Below are positions 14,482-14,549 of a stretch of DNA of 14,549 bases, piece by piece (the stretch's first letter is position 1; each line of letters begins with the position of its first letter). The notes beneath the pieces are model-generated. The model did no database searches and was not told the DNA's origin. It saw only the letters and a program-made list of their open reading frames with translations. The stretch covers positions 1 to 14,549 of the forward strand of contig JBFFZZ010000050.1 in the NCBI GenBank assembly GCA_041568335.1, written 5' to 3'. This DNA comes from WVWW01 sp041568335 (lineage in GTDB: Bacteria > Acidobacteriota > Polarisedimenticolia > Polarisedimenticolales > Polarisedimenticolaceae). A program made the position numbers and the translations under genes.

Positions 14482-14509
14482 ATTATAACGAAAGGGCCGC
14501 TCTTGAGTA
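14482..14509 (-). promoter_or_regulatory. Promoter for the ketosynthase gene (perfect TATAAT -10 box)
   Basis: Minus-strand TATAAT at 14487-14482 matches the consensus fully, rare in this GC-rich window. A weak -35, TACTCA (14509-14504, 3/6), has a 16-bp spacer. The start of transcription would be near 14476, about 90 nt before GTG 14386 but only about 18 nt before ATC 14458. Confidence 0.5.
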
Positions 14510-14549
14510 CTCTCGGGAAGGGCGGCGACGGACAAAGCCACCCATCCGA

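Overview
The window is GC-rich and densely coding; no gene-free stretch reaches 300 bases. I found no tRNA, rRNA, CRISPR array, transposase or integrase. A short TIGR02999-type ECF sigma factor overlapping a transmembrane Ser/Thr kinase with kinesin-light-chain-like TPRs, together with a type IV minor-pilin operon and GTG/TTG starts, suggests an Acidobacteriota-like bacterium (perhaps the Thermoanaerobaculia side). This is inferred from gene content only; no marker gene is present.

Layout. (1) 1-2432, minus: a two-gene RND efflux operon, with the adaptor first and then the permease, which runs off the left edge at its residue 448. (2) 2592-3944, plus and divergent: a one-component regulator with an OmpR/CadC-type winged helix and a six-helix membrane domain. 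Its position makes it a candidate regulator of the pump. (3) 7201-4000, minus: ECF sigma factor and receptor-like Ser/Thr kinase, overlapping by 11 nt. (4) 7375-8496, plus and divergent: a secreted cysteine-rich protein of unknown function. The 173-bp divergent spacer before it holds a bulged dyad and an extra copy of one half-site. (5) 12866-8620, minus: a PilZ/zinc-ribbon/single-TM protein, then FimT/GspH-, PilV-, PilW- and PilX-like genes with overlapping or nearly touching ends. (6) 14386-12959, minus: a KAS III-family (FabH-like) ketosynthase followed by two tiny ORFs joined by a TTGA stop/start overlap.

Working together. The adaptor and permease form an efflux pump; a TolC-type partner is not visible and may lie beyond the left edge. 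The kinase probably senses an extracytoplasmic signal through its TPR region and acts on the sigma factor made from the same transcript. The sigma factor has threonines in region 2.2 where many ECFs carry acidic residues, so phosphorylation-based activation is plausible. The PilZ protein may couple c-di-GMP or a related signal to pilus function, but one PilZ motif is degenerate. The ketosynthase has an intact Cys-His-Asn triad but no fatty-acid or polyketide neighbours. Its conserved first strand continues upstream of the only normal in-frame start codon, so the start is unresolved.

The points most worth a second look are the sigma/kinase pair, the PilZ-zinc-ribbon protein leading the pilin genes, the ketosynthase start with its perfect TATAAT box, and the coupled small ORFs.
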